DNA of 64,000 nt, taken from the NCBI GenBank assembly GCA_013697245.1, contig JACCXH010000051.1:1-64000 (forward strand), given 5' to 3'. Below are positions 62,799 to 64,000 of the stretch, piece after piece. The DNA is from Bacteroidota bacterium. Its GTDB lineage: Bacteria > Bacteroidota > Bacteroidia > B-17B0 > Aurantibacillaceae. The first letter of the stretch is position 1, and every line of letters starts with the position of its first letter. The position numbers and the translations under genes are program-made. The notes below the pieces were generated by a model. The model was given only the letters and a program-made list of their open reading frames with translations. It made no database searches and was not told the origin of the DNA.

Positions 62799-63146
62799 AT
62801 GCCAGTTAACGAAAAAGAAGAAACCGAAAAGCTATATTATTCAATTAGCGAAGTTTCAGAGTTATTTGATCTAAACGCAAGTACTATCCGTTTTTGGGAA
62901 AAAGAGTTTGAGATGTTAAGCCCTACCAAGAACAAGAAAGGGAACCGTTTATTTACAAAAAAAGATATCGACCATCTTGCACAGATAGTTGAATTAGTAA
63001 AACAAAAAGGCTTTACAATACAAGGTGCCAAAGAGCAGTTAAAAAATAAACCTTCTTTAAAAAAAGGCAGTAATAACGATGAGGTTATTGCCAAGTTAAA
63101 AGAAATTAAAGACAAGCTCATTAAATTAGGAAATAACGAAGCATAA
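62799..63146 (+). CDS. MerR-family transcriptional regulator
   Basis: The 115-aa product has an N-terminal winged helix-turn-helix of MerR type (YYSISEVSELFDLNASTIRF, WEKEFEMLSPTKNKKGNRLF, TKKDIDHLAQIVELVKQKGF) and a short coiled coil (SLKKGSNNDEVIAKLKEIKD). It lacks a ligand-binding C-terminus, as in the small MerR proteins common in Bacteroidota. It is 10 bases before the DUF4870-like gene and probably shares its transcript. Target unknown. Confidence 0.88.
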   Translation: MPVNEKEETEKLYYSISEVSELFDLNASTIRFWEKEFEMLSPTKNKKGNRLFTKKDIDHLAQIVELVKQKGFTIQGAKEQLKNKPSLKKGSNNDEVIAKLKEIKDKLIKLGNNEA

Positions 63147-63155
63147 ACTATTTAT

Positions 63156-63518
63156 ATGGAAAACACGAATACACCAACCCCAAGTGCAGATCAAGGCAAA
63201 ACCATTGCTATTGTTTCTTATTTCACCCTTATAGGATGGATAATTGCCCTTGTAATGCATGGTAGCAATAAAACCTCAATTGGGGCTTATCATATTCGCC
63301 AATCGCTTGGTTTAATGCTATTGGCAATTTCTACTATAGTAATTCGTATTCCATTAATGTTCATTCCTTTTTTAGGATGGGGCTTGAACTTAGCAATATC
63401 TATTGGCCTTTTGATCTTTTGGATCTTAGGTCTTGTTACCGCAATTAACGGCGAAGAAAAACCATTGCCATTAATTGGTGATGCTTTCCAAAAATGGTTT
63501 GCTTCTATTGGTAAATAA
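63156..63518 (+). CDS. DUF4870-like membrane protein
   Basis: The 120-aa product has three membrane helices (IAIVSYFTLIGWIIALVMH, ISTIVIRIPLMFIPFLGWG, ISIGLLIFWILGLVTAI) with HGSNKTSIGAYHIRQSLGLML between the first two and the C-terminal GEEKPLPLIGDAFQKWFASIG. The topology and the HxRQ element match the DUF4870 family of small bacterial membrane proteins. It is downstream of a MerR gene with a 10-base gap and followed by a strong terminator, so the two are one operon. Role unknown. Confidence 0.7.
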   Translation: MENTNTPTPSADQGKTIAIVSYFTLIGWIIALVMHGSNKTSIGAYHIRQSLGLMLLAISTIVIRIPLMFIPFLGWGLNLAISIGLLIFWILGLVTAINGEEKPLPLIGDAFQKWFASIGK

Positions 63519-63540
63519 CGATTTTAACCCTTAATGATCA

Positions 63541-63576
63541 AACGCCCTTTTCAGTTTTGGAAGGGCGTTTTTTTTG
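63541..63576 (+). terminator. Terminator after the MerR-DUF4870 operon
   Basis: AACGCCCTT and AAGGGCGTT form a 9-pair stem with an 11-base loop, followed by TTTTTTT. It lies 23 bases after the stop codon. Confidence 0.9.
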
Positions 63577-63580
63577 CTAC

Positions 63581-63742
63581 TATTTCGTCCCTACGGGACT
63601 TAAATAGCCCTGGTCATAATTTTTATCATATATAGTCCCTACGGGACATTAAGATAAATTAAAATGCTAAGATCCCTTTAGGGATCAAATCTTAGTAGAA
63701 AATATAGCATGAAAATTTTATTAGTCCCGTAGGGACGAAATA
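63581..63742. repeat. Palindromic repeat array (REP/BIME-like)
   Basis: Three GTCCCTACGGGAC-type palindromes (63587-63599, 63635-63647, and the reverse form at 63724-63736) and one GATCCCTTTAGGGATC (63671-63686). The outermost copies form a 20-base inverted repeat (TATTTCGTCCCTACGGGACT and its complement at 63723-63742). The same palindrome style occurs beside the RAYT gene. Confidence 0.85.
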
Positions 63743-63808
63743 TATACAAATAACAATTCAAAGGCATATAAAAGAAAAATAGAGTTGCTCAATTAGGCCC
63801 AAAATCCT

Positions 63809-63816
63809 TACTTTTG
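63809..63816 (+). promoter_or_regulatory. Candidate -7 element for the lipoprotein gene
   Basis: TACTTTTG fits TAnnTTTG and ends 8 bases before the ATG at 63825. A short leader is expected. Confidence 0.45.
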
Positions 63817-63824
63817 GCATCGCT

Positions 63825-64000
63825 ATGAAAAACACCTTTTTTTTATTTTTAACCATTACTTTACTTTTTGGTTGTAACACATCCGAAGCAACAAAAGAAC
63901 AAACTAGTGTAAAAAAAGATACTGCAAAAGTAGAGACCCCAAAAGATACCGTTCCTGAAGTTGTTGCAACGCCAACTTTTAATACCAACAACCAATTCAA
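63825..64000 (+). CDS. Lipoprotein, partial (runs off the window)
   Basis: The track lists only a minus-strand shadow here (63758-64000). On the plus strand ATG AAA AAC begins MKNTFFLFLTITLLFGCNTS, a lipoprotein signal peptide with lipobox LFGC. A Lys/Thr/Pro-rich linker follows (KETSVKK-type, then PKDTVPEVVATPTFNTNNQF). The frame is open to the end of the window. The mature domain is outside the window, so the function cannot be stated. Confidence 0.8.
   Translation, partial: MKNTFFLFLTITLLFGCNTSEATKEQTSVKKDTAKVETPKDTVPEVVATPTFNTNNQF

Noticed and set aside
63581-63742. CRISPR array
   Set aside because: Repeats are palindromes in both orientations with irregular spacing and no equal-length spacers or cas genes.
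63758-64000. Minus-strand 80-aa ORF at the right edge
   Set aside because: The plus strand encodes a convincing lipoprotein signal peptide with a -7 box; the minus-strand frame is its shadow.

Overview
The window looks like A+T-rich chromosomal DNA of an uncultured member of the Bacteroidota. The evidence is agreement between several independent markers: T9SS-type C-terminal sorting domains, LytTR response regulators, two-component propeller kinases with a Y_Y_Y domain, TPR-transmembrane-SpoIIE proteins, an IcmF-type fused mutase, an almost complete lack of Shine-Dalgarno sequences, and -33/-7 promoters of the TTTG-N19-TAnnTTTG type. TAA and TAG dominate as stop codons. I cannot place it below phylum.

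Layout. 1-4.8 kb is a disturbed accessory region: a cassette-like end with a hairpin, an orphan 187-aa gene, an M4 metallopeptidase cut off right after its HEXXH motif, and a head-to-tail chimera of an Omp28-like protein with a tail-fibre-like protein. 4.9-10.7 kb holds small signalling parts (SpoIIAA-like, HPt, two stand-alone receivers, LytTR regulator, universal stress protein) with no obvious kinase. 10.9-13.2 kb is a frameshifted pbpC. 13.3-22 kb is a sensor block: propeller histidine kinase plus LytTR regulator plus TPR protein on the + strand, converging within 5 bases on a NarL-type regulator and TPR kinase on the - strand. 22-32 kb is envelope-related: outer-membrane and T9SS proteins, a CHAP amidase, the 1894-aa alpha-2-macroglobulin that is the usual partner of PbpC, and two paralogous secreted proteins.

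32-50 kb is mostly housekeeping: tRNA-Val, a zinc-ribbon protein and NIF3, a SurA/PpiD-like foldase, DnaE fused to its own proofreading exonuclease, a RAYT transposase inside a palindromic repeat unit, an ABC-F ATPase, PssA, PurS, MetK and MnmA. 50-58 kb has two TPR signalling proteins and IcmF. 58.6-62.7 kb is a probable envelope-stress operon: ECF sigma factor, membrane protein with four YF repeats (likely anti-sigma), Spy/CpxP-like periplasmic protein, beta-barrel, then a DUF2279 protein. The window ends with a MerR regulator, a DUF4870-like protein, a palindromic repeat array related to the one next to the RAYT gene, and the start of a lipoprotein absent from the ORF track.

Three themes stand out. 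(1) At least six genes are broken (two frameshifts, two in-frame TGA codons, two abrupt junctions), which means either decay or consensus errors. (2) Several families of short palindromic or long imperfect inverted repeats sit between genes, one with its likely mobilising transposase. (3) Three TPR membrane proteins share a DSIxYAxRxQxA junction, but only one still carries the phosphatase that normally follows it. No CRISPR array, phage or plasmid region was seen.
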